From the NCBI GenBank assembly GCA_024867545.1, contig JANFNE010000013.1:806001-870000 (forward strand): 64,000 bases of DNA, written 5' to 3'. Positions 11,061 through 22,064 of the stretch are shown piece by piece (the first letter of the stretch is position 1; each line of letters begins with the position of its first letter). The translations under genes and the position numbers were made by a program. Under the pieces are notes generated by a model. The model was not told the origin of the DNA. It searched no databases and was given only the letters and a program-made list of their open reading frames with translations. Source of the stretch: Phytopythium helicoides. Its lineage: Eukaryota; Oomycota; Peronosporomycetes; Pythiales; Pythiaceae.

Positions 11061-12925
11061 TTAGTGATCTTGTTTAGGATCCCTTGATAGCATTTCAAGA
11101 TTAGCCTTGAAGTCGTCGATGAGCGCATCAAGTGCTGATTGCATTGACTGGCTGTAATTTTGCCACAGCTCGAGGCTCTCACGAAAGTGTGCGTGCTGAG
11201 TAGCCAAGGTTTCCACTAACAGCGGCAGAAACGGATTGTTTCTCGTAGTACCTTCCTGATGAGCGCGCTGAAAGCCTTCAAAAGCGTGCACTACTGCCCC
11301 CATTGGCTGCATAACGTTCTCGTGGATCCAGGCAAGCTTCTTGTAGCCGAGTTTGTTCACCTTTTCAACGAGATCCCTTATAAGGTCGGCTTGCGTTCTC
11401 CAAGCAGCCTTCCAGTAAAGAGCTTCTTTGCGACAAATCTTTGCGTCATTTTCAATTGCAGAATAGCACGCTTGCAGCTGTTTGAGTAAAATCTTGATGT
11501 GTTTATCACGCTCTTTGACACTCATCGAACTTGTAGGTATGCTGAAAGCCTTTAGAATGTGGGGCATGGCCACCTTGATGCTCTGTTCAATTACAGGGAG
11601 TCGATCGTAGTCAAAAGACAGCGATGCATTTGGAGTTGGAACCACTACTCCAAAGGCAGCAACATCAAGTAGAAGGTCTTTGATTGACTTGACAAGCTCG
11701 GAGGCTGCTGCAGCTGGGTCGCCGTTATCTACTGGATCAGCGGTTGCGCTTGGGAGCGGAGCGGTTTCAAGGATCTCGATCGAAAATACTGCCAACTTGT
11801 TTCCAACTCGTGCTAGCTGGTCTTCGAGTATCTTTACTCGGCTAGGTTGCAGCTGACGCAAAGCAGAGCGATCACCGCCGTACCGATCACTCATTTGAAC
11901 ACTCGTTTGATTGTCTCGCAGAAAACTAGCCTCGCGGTCGCCAATTCGCAGCTTCGATTCATTCAACGATCCAGCTGAGAGAGATGCACTATGAATTTGC
12001 TCTTCCACACGCGATAGCTCCGTCAATAGCTGTTGTGGCACTGCAAACATCCACTTGGAGCCATCAGGACCGTTCTTTTGGTCAGCACCCGCAGATTTTG
12101 CGTCTTGTTGTGCAGTTTCGATGACATCTTTCCAGCGGTGAACTACTGATATCAGGCTTGCCTCTGCCTGTTGAAACCCGCTGATTGTGTCTTCCAAAAT
12201 GCTGATCTGACGCTGTAGTTGAACATTCTGAGCTTGCAAAAGCCTCATTCGTCGGATATCAAACGTATCCATCGCCCCATCGTTATTGCCAGCTCCATTT
12301 GTGCCTTGTAGCAGCGCAACCAGAGACTCTAAATGCTCAATCTCTTGTCGAAGTTTCGCATTTTCTTCTGTCAGTGACGCGTTTTCGTGTTGCAACATTT
12401 GAAGTTGGTTCTTCTTGAACTTTGCTGCAAAGCTGGATGACTGGCGCACTGGCGCTGTTCGCTCAACAGATATACCTGGTCCTGTGAAGCTGGGAGGAAC
12501 GGGTCGTGCATGAAAAGATTGATTCTCGGAAACCTCGTCATCGTAATCTTCTTCGCGTGGGGAAGAGCAAGTTGTATCAAAATTCCAGCCCCGATTGGAT
12601 GCGGTGGACGCAACCACGGAACGCTTGGTAGGAAAGCGTTTTGCATTGCTGTGCGAGACTGCTGCACGAGTACACGATTGGCTTGAATTCTCGCTTCGAT
12701 CGTCGCTCCATACCGATGAGCTATCTGGTTCTCCATCCCCGTCCTTTGAGCTTCCATTGCTATGCTGACGCAAGACTCTCCTCTGTGGAGCCTCACTTTC
12801 AATGCTATCCTCATTGTTCCCTCTGTTCGATATTCGCCTAGAGGACTTGATCCGCGTCAACAGCAAGCGAAATGCCTGCGCACAACACTCCTTGTCGAAT
12901 ACGAGCTTTTGCCATGTGATGAGAG
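11061..12925 (-). CDS. Long coiled-coil protein, 5' end unresolved
   Basis: The frame ends at TAA 11061-11063 and is open to at least 12866, but no ATG lies in the first 150 codons. It stays open up to a good splice acceptor (CACCAG) at 12925/12926, with a CTAAC branch-like site upstream, so a short first exon probably lies near 12980-13060. The exact start was not found because the obvious ATG exon (13046, donor GTGAGC) is out of phase. The last 600 residues hold a Ser-rich N part, a coiled coil with heptads (MLQHENASLTEENAKL and further segments) and a helical C part (ALYWKAAWRTQADL..WIHENVM). No catalytic motif was seen. A role in cytoskeleton, cilium or trafficking is possible but not shown. 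Confidence 0.7.
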
Positions 12926-13125
12926 CTGGTGCTCCGAGGCGCTAGTCACCCATGTTCATCAGTTAGCATTGACGAGCCCAAACAGCTCACCCTTCGTATC
13001 CACACACCGCGAGTTCGGTCGCCGCGACCTGCATAAAGTCGGACCGGAAGCTCTCCTCCTTCTTTCGTATTGCAACGCGATCACTGCCACCAATTCGCAC
13101 CAGCACCCGCTTATCACAACTGCCA

Positions 13126-13507
13126 TCAACATCTCCACATCTCAATCGCGTCGGCCGCGTACACCGGGTCCGCCAGCTTCTCCGCCTTGCGCTCAAGCCG
13201 CCGGTCCTTCGCCAGCACCACGAGCTTCTCCGCCACCGCAGCAGACGACGCGTTCTACACGCAAACGCACCTCTCCATCGTAAGCCTCGAGCCTACAACC
13301 ACCGCCAGCAAGCATTCGCACCTCTCTGAAAAGCGCCACCAGCACCAGCTCCTTGGTCTTCCACGCCAGATCGCGCAGCTGCGCCGCCGACTGTACCACC
13401 GCCAGTCAGTCGCCTGCCCCCTCCACAAACTGATGAACCAACGAGCAACGCGCCACTTGGCCCAGCGCCGGCAGCGCCGAGAGCTCTGCATGCAGCCGCT
13501 CCGCCAT
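13126..13507 (-). CDS. Small conserved-looking protein, three exons, unknown function
   Basis: No single open frame shows this gene; it appears only after splicing. Exon 1 is 13457-13507 (ATG 13507), exon 2 is 13322-13390, exon 3 is 13126-13254 (TGA 13126-13128). Introns of 66 and 67 bases carry CTGAC and CTTAC branch-like sites. The 82-residue product is helical and rich in Ala, Leu and charged residues (SAAQLRDLAWKTKELV in exon 2, KLVVLAKDRRLERKAEKL in exon 3). Exons join in phase 0 with no stops. A longer exon 1 with donor at 13426 would add ten residues but needs a 36-base intron. It is divergent from the alanyl-tRNA synthetase gene 314 bases away. No family recognised. Confidence 0.55.
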
Positions 13508-13821
13508 GGCGGTGCGCCTTTCCGCTAGTGTCGGCGGCAAGCAAGGTTGCCGGGCGCTGTCTAATGACCGCGACAGTAGTACTCGGCTGGCGCATCCCCC
13601 ACCTGTTCGCGGCGTCACGGTAGGTACCGTCGCTGACAGATCCGTAGTCCTCGCAAATTCTCGTGGCGTTCCTCCGCTTCTTTTCCGCGAATCAACCCAT
13701 CTCAATCTGCTATCCCGCGCTGTGATTGGCCAAAATCGTTCCGCCACCCGATCGGGTGGATCCCCCCGCCCTCATTATCGCACTTTCCGCGATCCGCCGA
13801 GACCTGTGGAGCGAGAGGAGC
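13508..13821. promoter_or_regulatory. Bidirectional promoter region with CCAAT-type motif
   Basis: The interval between the small unknown gene and alanyl-tRNA synthetase holds GATTGGCCAAAA at 13724-13735, an inverted CCAAT-like element. The same twelve bases occur at 48260-48271, 55 bases upstream of the mS34 gene. It may be a promoter element of housekeeping genes. Confidence 0.4.
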
Positions 13822-16803
13822 ATGAGCGGGCTGGAGCAGCGCGTGGCGGCGGCGGAGCAGGCCGTGGAGGCGACGGAGGCGCGCGTGGCGCAGCTGGAGG
13901 CGCAGGTGGCGGCGCTGGACGCGACGGGCAACGCGTGGCCGGCCGCGCGCATCCGCCAGACGTTCATCGAGTTCTTCGAGCAGCAGGAGCACACGTTCTA
14001 CCCGTCGTGCCCCGTGGTGCCGCTGGACGACCCCACGCTGCTGTTCATCAACGCCGGAATGAACCAGTACAAGCCCATCTTCCTCGGACAGGTGGACCCC
14101 GCGCACCCCATGGCCAAGCTCAAGCGCGCCGCCAACTCGCAGAAGTGCATCCGCGCCGGCGGCAAGCACAACGACCTGGACGACGTCGGCAAGGACGTCT
14201 ACCACCACACGTTCTTCGAGATGCTCGGTAACTGGAGCTTCGGCGACTACTTCAAGAAGGAGGCCGTGCACTACTCGATGACGCTGCTCACCGAGGTCTA
14301 CGGCATTGACAAGGACCGCCTCTACGCCACCTACTTTGGCGGAGACGAGAAGCAGGGCCTGCCCGCCGACGAGGAGACGCGCCAGATCTGGCTCAATTAC
14401 CTTCCTGCCGAACGCGTCTTGCCCTTCGGCTGCAAGGACAACTTCTGGGAAATGGGTGACGTCGGTCCGTGCGGTCCCTGCACGGAGATCCACTACGACC
14501 GCATCGGCAACCGCGACGCCTCCAAGCTCGTCAACGCCGACCTGCCGGACGTTATTGAGATCTGGAACAACGTGTTTATCCAGTTCAACCGCGAGCAGGA
14601 CGGCAAGCTCGTCCCGCTCCCGAGCAAGCACGTCGACACGGGCATGGGCTTCGAGCGCCTTGCCTCGATCCTGCAGGGCAAGACGTCCAACTACGACACG
14701 GACGTGTTCACCCCGCTCTTCGCCGCCATCCAGAAGGTCACCAAGGCGGATGCGTACCAGGGCAAGCTTGGCGCCGAGGACCCGACGCTCCGCGACATGG
14801 CGTACCGTGTCGTCGCGGATCACATCCGCACGCTCACGTTCGCGATCACGGACGGCGCGATTCCGAGCAACGACGGCCGTGGCTACGTGCTGCGCCGTAT
14901 CCTTCGTCGTGCCGTGCGTTATGGCCAGCAGTTCCTCAACGCTCCGAGTGGTTTCCTGTCGGGCCTCGTGCCGGTTGTCGTTGACATGCTTGGGGACGCG
15001 TTCCCGGAGCTCAAGCCCAAGCAGGCTGAGGTGACGGAGATTATCCTGGACGAGGAGAAGTCGTTCGGCCGCACTCTGAACAAGGGTATTGACCGCTTCA
15101 AGAAGATCGCACAGGGCATTCGTGAGAGCGGCAAGGCTCTGATCGTGCCCGGTGAGGATGCGTTCTTCCTGTACGACTCGATGGGTTTCCCGATCGACCT
15201 GACGCAGATCATGGCTGAGGAGGAGGGCATGACGGTCGACATCAAGGGCTACGAGGAGCAGATGAAGCTCCAGAGCGAGCGCTCCAAGCTAGACCGCAAG
15301 AAGGGCGGCAACTCGGGTGCCCGCCCGCTTGTTCTCGAGGCTGCTGAGACGAGCACGCTCTCAAGCAAGAACATCAAGCCCACGGACGACCTCGCCAAGT
15401 ACGAGTGGAACATTACCCCGTCGGCCAAGGTTGTCGCGATCTTCACCACGACTGAGACCAGCTCATCGTTCGTGGATGAGGTCAAGAGCGGCGACTTTGA
15501 GCGCGTCGGTGTCATCCTCGACAAGACGTCGTTCTACGCGCAGTCGGGTGGCCAGATCTACGATACGGGTGCGCTGGTCAGCGGTGACTTCAAGATTGAC
15601 GTCGACTCGGTTGAGTCGTACGCTGGTTTCGTGATGCACATGGGCCCGATTACCTCGGGCTCCATCAAGGTAGGCGACACGGTTGAGTGCCGCGTCGACT
15701 ACCCGCGCCGTAGCAAGATTGCGCCGAACCATACGATGACGCACGTGCTTAACTTCGCGCTGCGCAAGGTGCTTGGCACGAACGTTGACCAGCGCGGCTC
15801 GCTGGTGGATGAGACGCGTCTGCGCTTCGACTTCACGACGAACAAGGCGCTGAAGGTGAACCAGCTCGCGGAGGTGGAGGCCATTTGCGACGACATCATC
15901 AAGAAGGAGTTCGACGTGTTTACGCAGGACTCGGCTCAGGCTCAGGCTAAGCGTATCCAGGGTCTGCGCGCCGTCTTCGGCGAGACGTACCCGGACATTG
16001 TCCGTGTGGTGTCGATTGGCCAGCCTATTGCTCCGATGCTTGAGGACCCGGAGAACAGTTCTTGGAGCGACTACTCGGTCGAGTTCTGCGGTGGCACCCA
16101 CCTGAAGAACACTCGCGAGGCCAAGAAGTTCGTGCTGTACGAGGAGGGAGCGATTGCCAAGGGTATCCGTCGTGTGTCTGCGTACACGTGCGATCTCGCG
16201 CACGAGGCGGAGCAGCGCGCGGCGAAGCTGGAGGCTCAGCTTGACGCCATTGACAAGCAAACCGGCAATGAGTTCATCGACAGCGTTGCTGCTTTCAAGC
16301 CCGTGTTGGACAGTGCCCTCATCTCGCTGCCGACCAAGGACGCTCTTCGCAAGAAGGTCGATGCCCTGGTGGACCGCGTCAAGAAGATCAAGAAGGAGGC
16401 TGCGGCTGCCCGTGCGGCCAACGGCGCGCGCGACGCGTCAGCTGCTGCCACGAAGGCCAAGGAGGCTGGCTCGGAGTTCGTGGTCGTCAAGTTCGACGTT
16501 GGCACGGACGCCAAGCTCGGCCGTGAGATGCTTGAGGCGATGAGCAAGATCCTGCCGACGGGCAGCTTCATGATTGTGAGCGTGGACACGGACGCCAACA
16601 AGACGGCGGCGTTCACGCAGGTGAGCAAGGAGCACGCCGAGGGCAAGCAGCTGGACGCGCGGCAGTGGGTGAACCACGCCATGTCTGTCATGAAGGGCAA
16701 GGGCGGCGGCAAGGACGCGCTGAACGCCACGGGCCAGGCCAAGACGACGGAGAACGTCGACGAGGCGGTGGCACTTGCCAAGGCGTACGTCGATGGCAAG
16801 TAA
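13822..16803 (+). CDS. Alanyl-tRNA synthetase
   Basis: A single-exon gene of 993 residues, ATG 13822, TAA 16801-16803. It charges tRNA-Ala with alanine. The class II catalytic domain begins near residue 40 (RQTFIEFFEQQEHTFYPS, then LLFINAGMNQYKPIF). The editing domain shows the zinc-binding NHTMTHVLN and CGGTHL motifs, which remove mischarged Ser and Gly. The C-Ala domain follows (GSFMIVSVDTDANKTAAF). The first 33 residues form a short coiled coil (GLEQRVAAAEQAVEATEARV) not found in bacterial enzymes. The upstream in-frame TTG at 13726 is rejected. No mitochondrial presequence is apparent in this start, so the cytosolic form is most likely. Length fits eukaryotic AlaRS. Confidence 0.97.
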   Translation: MSGLEQRVAAAEQAVEATEARVAQLEAQVAALDATGNAWPAARIRQTFIEFFEQQEHTFYPSCPVVPLDDPTLLFINAGMNQYKPIFLGQVDPAHPMAKLKRAANSQKCIRAGGKHNDLDDVGKDVYHHTFFEMLGNWSFGDYFKKEAVHYSMTLLTEVYGIDKDRLYATYFGGDEKQGLPADEETRQIWLNYLPAERVLPFGCKDNFWEMGDVGPCGPCTEIHYDRIGNRDASKLVNADLPDVIEIWNNVFIQFNREQDGKLVPLPSKHVDTGMGFERLASILQGKTSNYDTDVFTPLFAAIQKVTKADAYQGKLGAEDPTLRDMAYRVVADHIRTLTFAITDGAIPSNDGRGYVLRRILRRAVRYGQQFLNAPSGFLSGLVPVVVDMLGDAFPELKPKQAEVTEIILDEEKSFGRTLNKGIDRFKKIAQGIRESGKALIVPGEDAFFLYDSMGFPIDLTQIMAEEEGMTVDIKGYEEQMKLQSERSKLDRKKGGNSGARPLVLEAAETSTLSSKNIKPTDDLAKYEWNITPSAKVVAIFTTTETSSSFVDEVKSGDFERVGVILDKTSFYAQSGGQIYDTGALVSGDFKIDVDSVESYAGFVMHMGPITSGSIKVGDTVECRVDYPRRSKIAPNHTMTHVLNFALRKVLGTNVDQRGSLVDETRLRFDFTTNKALKVNQLAEVEAICDDIIKKEFDVFTQDSAQAQAKRIQGLRAVFGETYPDIVRVVSIGQPIAPMLEDPENSSWSDYSVEFCGGTHLKNTREAKKFVLYEEGAIAKGIRRVSAYTCDLAHEAEQRAAKLEAQLDAIDKQTGNEFIDSVAAFKPVLDSALISLPTKDALRKKVDALVDRVKKIKKEAAAARAANGARDASAAATKAKEAGSEFVVVKFDVGTDAKLGREMLEAMSKILPTGSFMIVSVDTDANKTAAFTQVSKEHAEGKQLDARQWVNHAMSVMKGKGGGKDALNATGQAKTTENVDEAVALAKAYVDGK

Positions 16804-17003
16804 GCGCGTCATGTGCTCGATAGCATGACGCAGATACAAGCAGTGTGCTGATATGAAGATTTGCTTGTCTGACTTCCGCTGAAGCGTGTTTCTTATTGAT
16901 ACATTTGGCTTATCGCTGTGAGCGCTGTCGCTAGAGTCTATACTGCGGTGACTGTAGACTCCGCGGCTGATCTAGTCGACTTGTCGCGCATTGATCGACC
17001 TGT

Positions 17004-17273
17004 CTACTTCTTGGCACCCTTCTTGCCCTTGGCCGACTGCGGCTTGGCCTGCTCCTGCTGCTTGGCCGGCTGCGCCTTCTGCTCCTGCTTGGACTGCTTG
17101 GCCGACTGCGGCTTCTGCTGCGGGGCTGCAGCCTGAGCCTGCGGCTTAGCGGCGGGCGTCGCCTGCTGCGTCTTCTTCTCTGGCTGAGCCTTCTGCTCCT
17201 GCTTGGCGGGCTGCTGGGTGGGCGCAGCCTGGGACTGAGTCTGCTTGTTGCTCTTGTTGTTCTTGCGGCCCAT
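17004..17273 (-). CDS. Small Lys/Gln/Ala-rich low-complexity protein
   Basis: ATG 17273 to TAG 17004-17006 gives 89 residues, nearly all Lys, Gln, Ala, Pro and Ser. It begins MGRKNNKSNKQTQ and contains two copies of KQEQKAQP. The C-terminus KGKKGAKK is very basic. Such tails bind nucleic acid or ribosomes, but no domain is recognised and function is unknown. An upstream in-frame ATG at 17381 would add 36 residues; the shorter start is preferred because the upstream part has a different composition. It is convergent with alanyl-tRNA synthetase, 200 bases apart. Confidence 0.6.
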   Translation of the reverse strand: MGRKNNKSNKQTQSQAAPTQQPAKQEQKAQPEKKTQQATPAAKPQAQAAAPQQKPQSAKQSKQEQKAQPAKQQEQAKPQSAKGKKGAKK

Positions 17274-17872
17274 GGTGGCTTGGACTTTGTCGGAGAAGGA
17301 GGAGGAGGCTTGGTGCTTGTGCGCTGGAGTGCAAATGCTGCAATGACCGGAGGGGAAAGCTGCTGGCCTTGCCAAGAACATCGCTGAGGCTGCGCAGTCT
17401 CATCCTCACACGAAACGATCCGACAGAAATACATGCACCGTGCCACTCGACCAAGTCGCCATGTTTAGACCATTTTCGAGAGAGGTCTCCTGACCAGCAA
17501 CTGCTTCCCGCAATGTTGAAGTGCATATGGCGTGGTCCACACGACTCCTCTATGTGCGTCATCGCGCGCCGTGACGCGTCGTCACCCTCCTCCTACGCCT
17601 TCCGTCACCTCTCTTCCTCCGCGCCTCATAGAACCGCGTCAATGCCCCAAATCTTCCTACGGCTCCCGTCACTCATTCCCCAGCCAGAGACACGCACGCA
17701 TCACGCGCGCGATGCCGCCCTCGTCCCGCATCAACCTGTGCAACTCCCTCCCCTCAAAGCCCACACATCCCCCTCTTATTCCGGACCACAACCCGCGCTG
17801 CCTCGGCGCATCTGGGCCGCTCACCCCCTCCACCAAGCAGAAACAATCGAGAAAATCCCCCCGCCCGCCGAC
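17274..17872. other. Intergenic upstream of the E2 gene
   Basis: About 600 bases, C-rich near 17700-17870, holding the divergent promoters of the low-complexity gene and of the pyruvate dehydrogenase E2 gene. No further gene was recognised. Confidence 0.45.
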
Positions 17873-19527
17873 ATGCAGCGCCTCCATGTGCGCCTCTCGC
17901 CTCGCTCCTGACCCAGCGCGCGGCCGTATAGTTCTCACGCGCGCTGTGTGTGTGCAGCTCTGCCTGCGCTCGACCGCCGCGGCCCGCGTGGCCGCCGTGG
18001 ACGCGCGCCGCTCGCTCGCGCGCGCGTTCAGCTCGCTGCCGGACCACGAGGTCGTGGGGCTGCCGGCGCTGTCTCCGGTGCGCGACCTGCTGCTGCTGAT
18101 GATGATGATGACGACGACTGATGACTGACGGGTGCGCGACTGGCAGACGATGGAGGTGGGCACGATCGCGCAGTGGAACAAGCAGGAGGGCGACGCCATC
18201 GCGGCCGGCGACGTCATCTGCCAGGTCGAGACGGACAAGGCCGTCGTCGACTTCGAGGCGCAGGACGACACGATCCTCGCCAAGATCCTGCGCCCCGCGG
18301 GCTCCGGAGAGATCAAGGTCGGAGAGCCCATCTTCGTCACGGTTGCAGAGGCCAGCGACGTCGCCGCGTTCAAGGACTTTTCGCTAGACGCGGCGCCAGC
18401 GGCGGAGCCCGCGGCTCCTGCTGCTGCCCCTGTGGCGGCGGCTCCCGCGGCGGCGGCTCCGGCCCCGGCAGCTCCGGTGGCGGCCGCTCCGGCGGCGGCT
18501 GACGCGTCCGGACGCGTGTTCGCCAGCCCGCTGGCCAAGAAGATCGCGCGCGAGTCGGGCGCCGTGCTGACGGTCATCAACGGCTCGGGCCCGCACGGCC
18601 GCATCCTCAAGGCGGACGTCGACGCCGCGCTCGCCAGCGGCCTGGCGCAGCCACAGGCTGCGGCGGCGGCGGCTCCTGCTCCGGCTGCTGCTGCCGCTGC
18701 CCCGGCTGCTGTTGCCGCCCCCACGGCCACGGCCGACTACGTCGACTACCCGATCAGCGTCGAGGCGCAGGCCCTGGCGGCGCAGCTCGCCCAGCAGAAG
18801 CTGGACGTGCCGCACTACCACCTCACGGTGGATCTGACCATCGACAAGCTGCTCGACGCACGCGCTCGCCTGAACGCCGGCCGCGGAGAGGACGAGCAGC
18901 TGTCGGTCAACGACTTCATTGTGCGCGCGGCCTCGCTCGCCATGCGCACGGTGCCTGCCGCCAACTCGGTGTGGAAGGGCACGTACATCCGCCAGTACAA
19001 CGACGTCAACGTGAACCTGATTGTGTCGACTGCGGCGGGCGGCTCGGTCGCCCCCGTCCTCTCCAAGGTCAACCGCAAGGGTCTGTCGGAGATCAGCAAG
19101 GCCGCGAGCGAGGCTGTTGCCAAGGCCAACGACTCGACGCTCACGGCCGAGGACCTCGCCACGGGTACCTTCACCATCAGCAACGTCGGCATGTTCGACG
19201 TCAAGTCGCTCGCGGGAATTGTGCGTCCGGAGCAGGGCTGCCTGCTGGGCCTGGGTGCCATCGAGAAGAAGGTCGTCCCCAACGACGGTATGTAGTGTTG
19301 CCATGTCACGAGCGGTTTCTGGTGTCCACGCACACTGCGTATGATGCTGACCCATGTTGTGTATGTCGAACCATCCAGACCCGGACGCGACCCAGATCTA
19401 CAAGTACGCGCAGGTGATGACTGCCACGCTCGCGTGCGACCACCGCGTGATCGACGGCGCCGTTGGCGCGCAGTGGCTCGCGGTCTTCAAGGAGCTTGTG
19501 GAGGACCCGCTGAAGATGATTTTGTAA
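17873..19527 (+). CDS. Dihydrolipoamide acetyltransferase, E2 of pyruvate dehydrogenase, four exons
   Basis: Exons are 17873-17887, 17958-18077, 18147-19287 and 19379-19527, giving 474 residues. E2 moves acetyl groups from its lipoyl arm to CoA in the mitochondrial matrix. The N-terminus is a mitochondrial presequence rich in Arg/Ala/Ser (RRSLARAFSSLP). The lipoyl domain spans the third exon junction: VVGLPALSP joined to TMEVGTIAQW, with lipoylated Lys in ETDKAVVDF. Ala/Pro-rich linkers flank the E1/E3-binding domain (FASPLAKKIARESG). The catalytic domain ends with the His/Asp motif DHRVIDGAVGAQW in the last exon. The first 15-base exon is inferred; an alternative start at 17886 reads through that intron in frame. 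A second copy of the 3' end lies at 23242. Confidence 0.9.
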
Positions 19528-19739
19528 TGACCTGCGAGCGATGGTTTCCCGAGCGAACAGTGGTTGGCGGCGACCGCTAGGCGGTTCCTGTCAGGCGTAA
19601 AAAGACAGCAAGGTTTCATCCAACTCGGCGTCACTTGTGTTATCCAACGATCGTGAGAGGAGGTTCCTTCAGTAATTGATTGGCATGTCTTGCAGTTTGA
19701 AGGGACCAAGGCGCGTTCATCCATCATCTATTTCTCGAG
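19151..19739 (+). repeat. Direct repeat, copy 1: E2 3' end and downstream flank
   Basis: These 589 bases match 23242-23830 with about three mismatches, at a constant offset of 4,091. The unit covers the end of E2 exon 3, intron 3, exon 4 and 212 bases of downstream DNA. The two copies flank a 3.5-kb block with two GST genes. Confidence 0.92.
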
Positions 19740-20000
19740 AGTCTCCAATGTGGCATGGCGGCTTCATCTGCTGCAGATCTAAATGCTCGTCATGCATTAC
19801 CATGCGACACTCTTCGAAATCCCACGGTGCGTTCCAAGGTACTTTTTGCCATCAGCGACGTGTTGAGGTTGGTTCTGTAGCGAACCTTGGTCTCCATACA
19901 ATTGGCCTTATATCTGATCAAAGCAATTGCTGTGTATTTTGCTTAGTGGTTGACTTTGTAGGGTCTGCTCCTCGGAGCATGAGAGACCACTGTTCTCCTG

Positions 20001-20950
20001 TCAGTGCTTGGCGAATTCGGCCTTGAACTTGGCCATTGGCGCTAGAATTTCGTCGTGGAACGGCACGCTCTGTCGTCCATGCAGACTCGTTAGCCATCAG
20101 CAAGTTCCTGTAGCGGACCAATCCGCCAAACTTGAAAACTTCTTAAATCACCTTCATGCGCTTGAGCCACGCGGCGCAATGAGGGTAGTCACACTCGACG
20201 TTCTCGAGCATACCCATGAGTTCGAGCTGCACAACCTCGTTGTAGCATGACAAGTCGGCAATAGTCGGGTCCGTTTTGCACGCGAGGTACAGGTTGTCAT
20301 TGCCCAGCCAGTACTCAAGGATGCTGAAGATCCCCTTGATGGCCTCGTCCTTCTTCTTGAGATTGACCTCATCGCTTGGACCTCCACGACCCAAACTCAC
20401 CTTGAGCTGGCTAAAGCAGATCTCGGAACTGGGTCGCACATTAAGGTGGTGCCAGTTCGCGTACTCGTTGATCTGTGGTTGGACAGTTCGGAGTCATTTT
20501 TCTGCTGCTATGCGTTGCCACTCTACAATAAACGCACGCGAGCGCGGATCTTGAGGTCCTTGGGGCACCACTGGTCCCACCCGTGCTTGTCCGACAGGTA
20601 GATCATGATGGCGTGGCTGTAGTATCACCTCGATCAACAAGTGTGTCGACTACTTTGCATCTAAAAGGAGTTTCAACAGACCTCTCAGTGAGCACAAAGT
20701 CTCCGTCCTTGAGCACGGGGATCTTTCCGATTGGGCTCATCGCCAGGAACTCGGGCGTGCGTGTCTCGCCCTTCCCAAGGTTAATCAGCTTGTAGTCGAT
20801 CGGGAGCTCGTTGAGCTTGCACAGCCACTGTACTGCATTTGTCGTGGCGTGTCATTCCTACCATTTTAACGAGCGTAGATTCCGGCGTGAACACAACTCA
20901 CCAGCACGGGACGGCTCGCTGATTGGGCTCGCAAACAACTGCTCCGCCAT
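20001..20950 (-). CDS. Theta-like glutathione S-transferase, five exons
   Basis: Exons are 20902-20950, 20682-20832, 20538-20616, 20152-20472 and 20001-20069 (ATG 20950, TGA 20001-20003), giving 222 residues. Exon lengths 49/151/79/321 are shared exactly with the GSTs at 22065 and 47159. The N-terminus MAEQLFASPISEPSRA holds the theta-class serine, with Glu replacing the Gln after it. IGKIPVLKDGDFVLTES spans the second junction and carries the cis-Pro and Glu-Ser glutathione contacts. The C domain contains TIADLSCYNEVVQLE. Role: glutathione conjugation in the cytosol. It is a tandem relative of the next GST but clearly diverged from it, including the intron sequences. Confidence 0.9.
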
Positions 20951-22064
20951 CGTAGTGTTTTGGCTCGATCTGCTGGGTTCGTGGCAAATTGAAAATGAAC
21001 ACGAGGAAGCAAGTTCCCACCAGGATAGGGAGCGTCAACTTCCTCCCATAATGGCAGCTGTGATCACGAACACCGTGACTCATCCCGGTTGAGTTCATTA
21101 GTCTACGAATCGAAGTTGAAGAGGGCTGCACCAGTCATCTATGATGACATCGTTTGCAGCAAACGATGACCAGCGGTTTGTAGTAGCAGGACTACCACAC
21201 GTGAACGTCGGTGCGGTGCGTCAGTGATGTCATAATCGGGCACCCCGTCGTGATGAGTCCGCTGACGATAGCACAACGTGAGCAACATCAAGGGTAAATT
21301 GAGGCAATGGCAGAGTAGCGGTGCGCATCGACTAGGGTTTTCGAGTGAACCTACGACAAGTCCCAATACCACCAGTACTAGGGCAAACTTTGGTTGTCTA
21401 TGAGTTGAAAGGGGAAGGGTGTGGATGTCGAGTTGCTTTGGATAATGTTCCAGGTTCCGGATATTCAAGAACTGATCGTGCTCACCATCACCGATTTATG
21501 CCTTCTCTATTTACCTGAGGCCACCGACCTAGTGGCAGTTAGGGAATATGTGCGCGTTGTTGGTGACCAAGTGGTCGCATACCTTGCGCACATCGGCCGC
21601 CGTGAGCTACAATTGCTTATCGACCGATGTGTGGCGAGTGCTATCAACAGCCACTTTCAACGATGCGAAACGCACGTCTCGTGGACGTCGAGGTAACAAT
21701 CAGCCGACGACAGTACTCAGCAACTCGTCCAAGGTGCGGGGCCTCACATATCTACACGGCGAGATCCGTTTGCGCATTGTGATACAAGGCAGCGAAGGAA
21801 CTTTCATCACCCGCATAACATGCTTTTCAAGATGTCTTACAACCATCATACGGTCATTCACTGATCAAAGACGTGAAGGCATATCAAGCACTGCCCACAA
21901 CTCTTTTAGGATCTGAAGTGGCTTGTGTGCTAAGCCATGATGCTGTTTTTTTCTGAAACAGATCGCAGCGATAGATTATTATTGCAACCTCAAATCGCAG
22001 AGCACAATATAGCTGAAATGTGCAGGGTAGCTCGAAGCTAACGCAGTTACCAGCTGAACCGCGA
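20951..22064. other. Intergenic between tandem GSTs; possible relic frame
   Basis: The part next to the GST start (20951-21130) resembles the region upstream of the next GST (23047-23220), showing that promoter DNA was duplicated with the gene. A plus-strand 91-codon open frame at 21421-21696 reads like a protein fragment (REYVRVVGDQVVAYLAHIG) but no family is recognised. Nothing else could be assigned. Confidence 0.4.

Noticed and set aside
13046..13100. ATG exon at 13046 as the first exon of the coiled-coil gene
   Set aside because: Its donor GTGAGC is good, but joining it to the 12925 acceptor puts the long frame out of phase.
13702..14823. 373-codon minus-strand open frame opposite alanyl-tRNA synthetase
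   Set aside because: It mirrors GC-rich codons of a clearly real gene and shows no domain; it is an antisense shadow.
17669..19355. Two long minus-strand open frames (353 and 323 codons) opposite the E2 gene
   Set aside because: Composition is Ala/Gly/Arg-rich and mirrors the Ala/Pro linkers of E2; no domain or splice logic.
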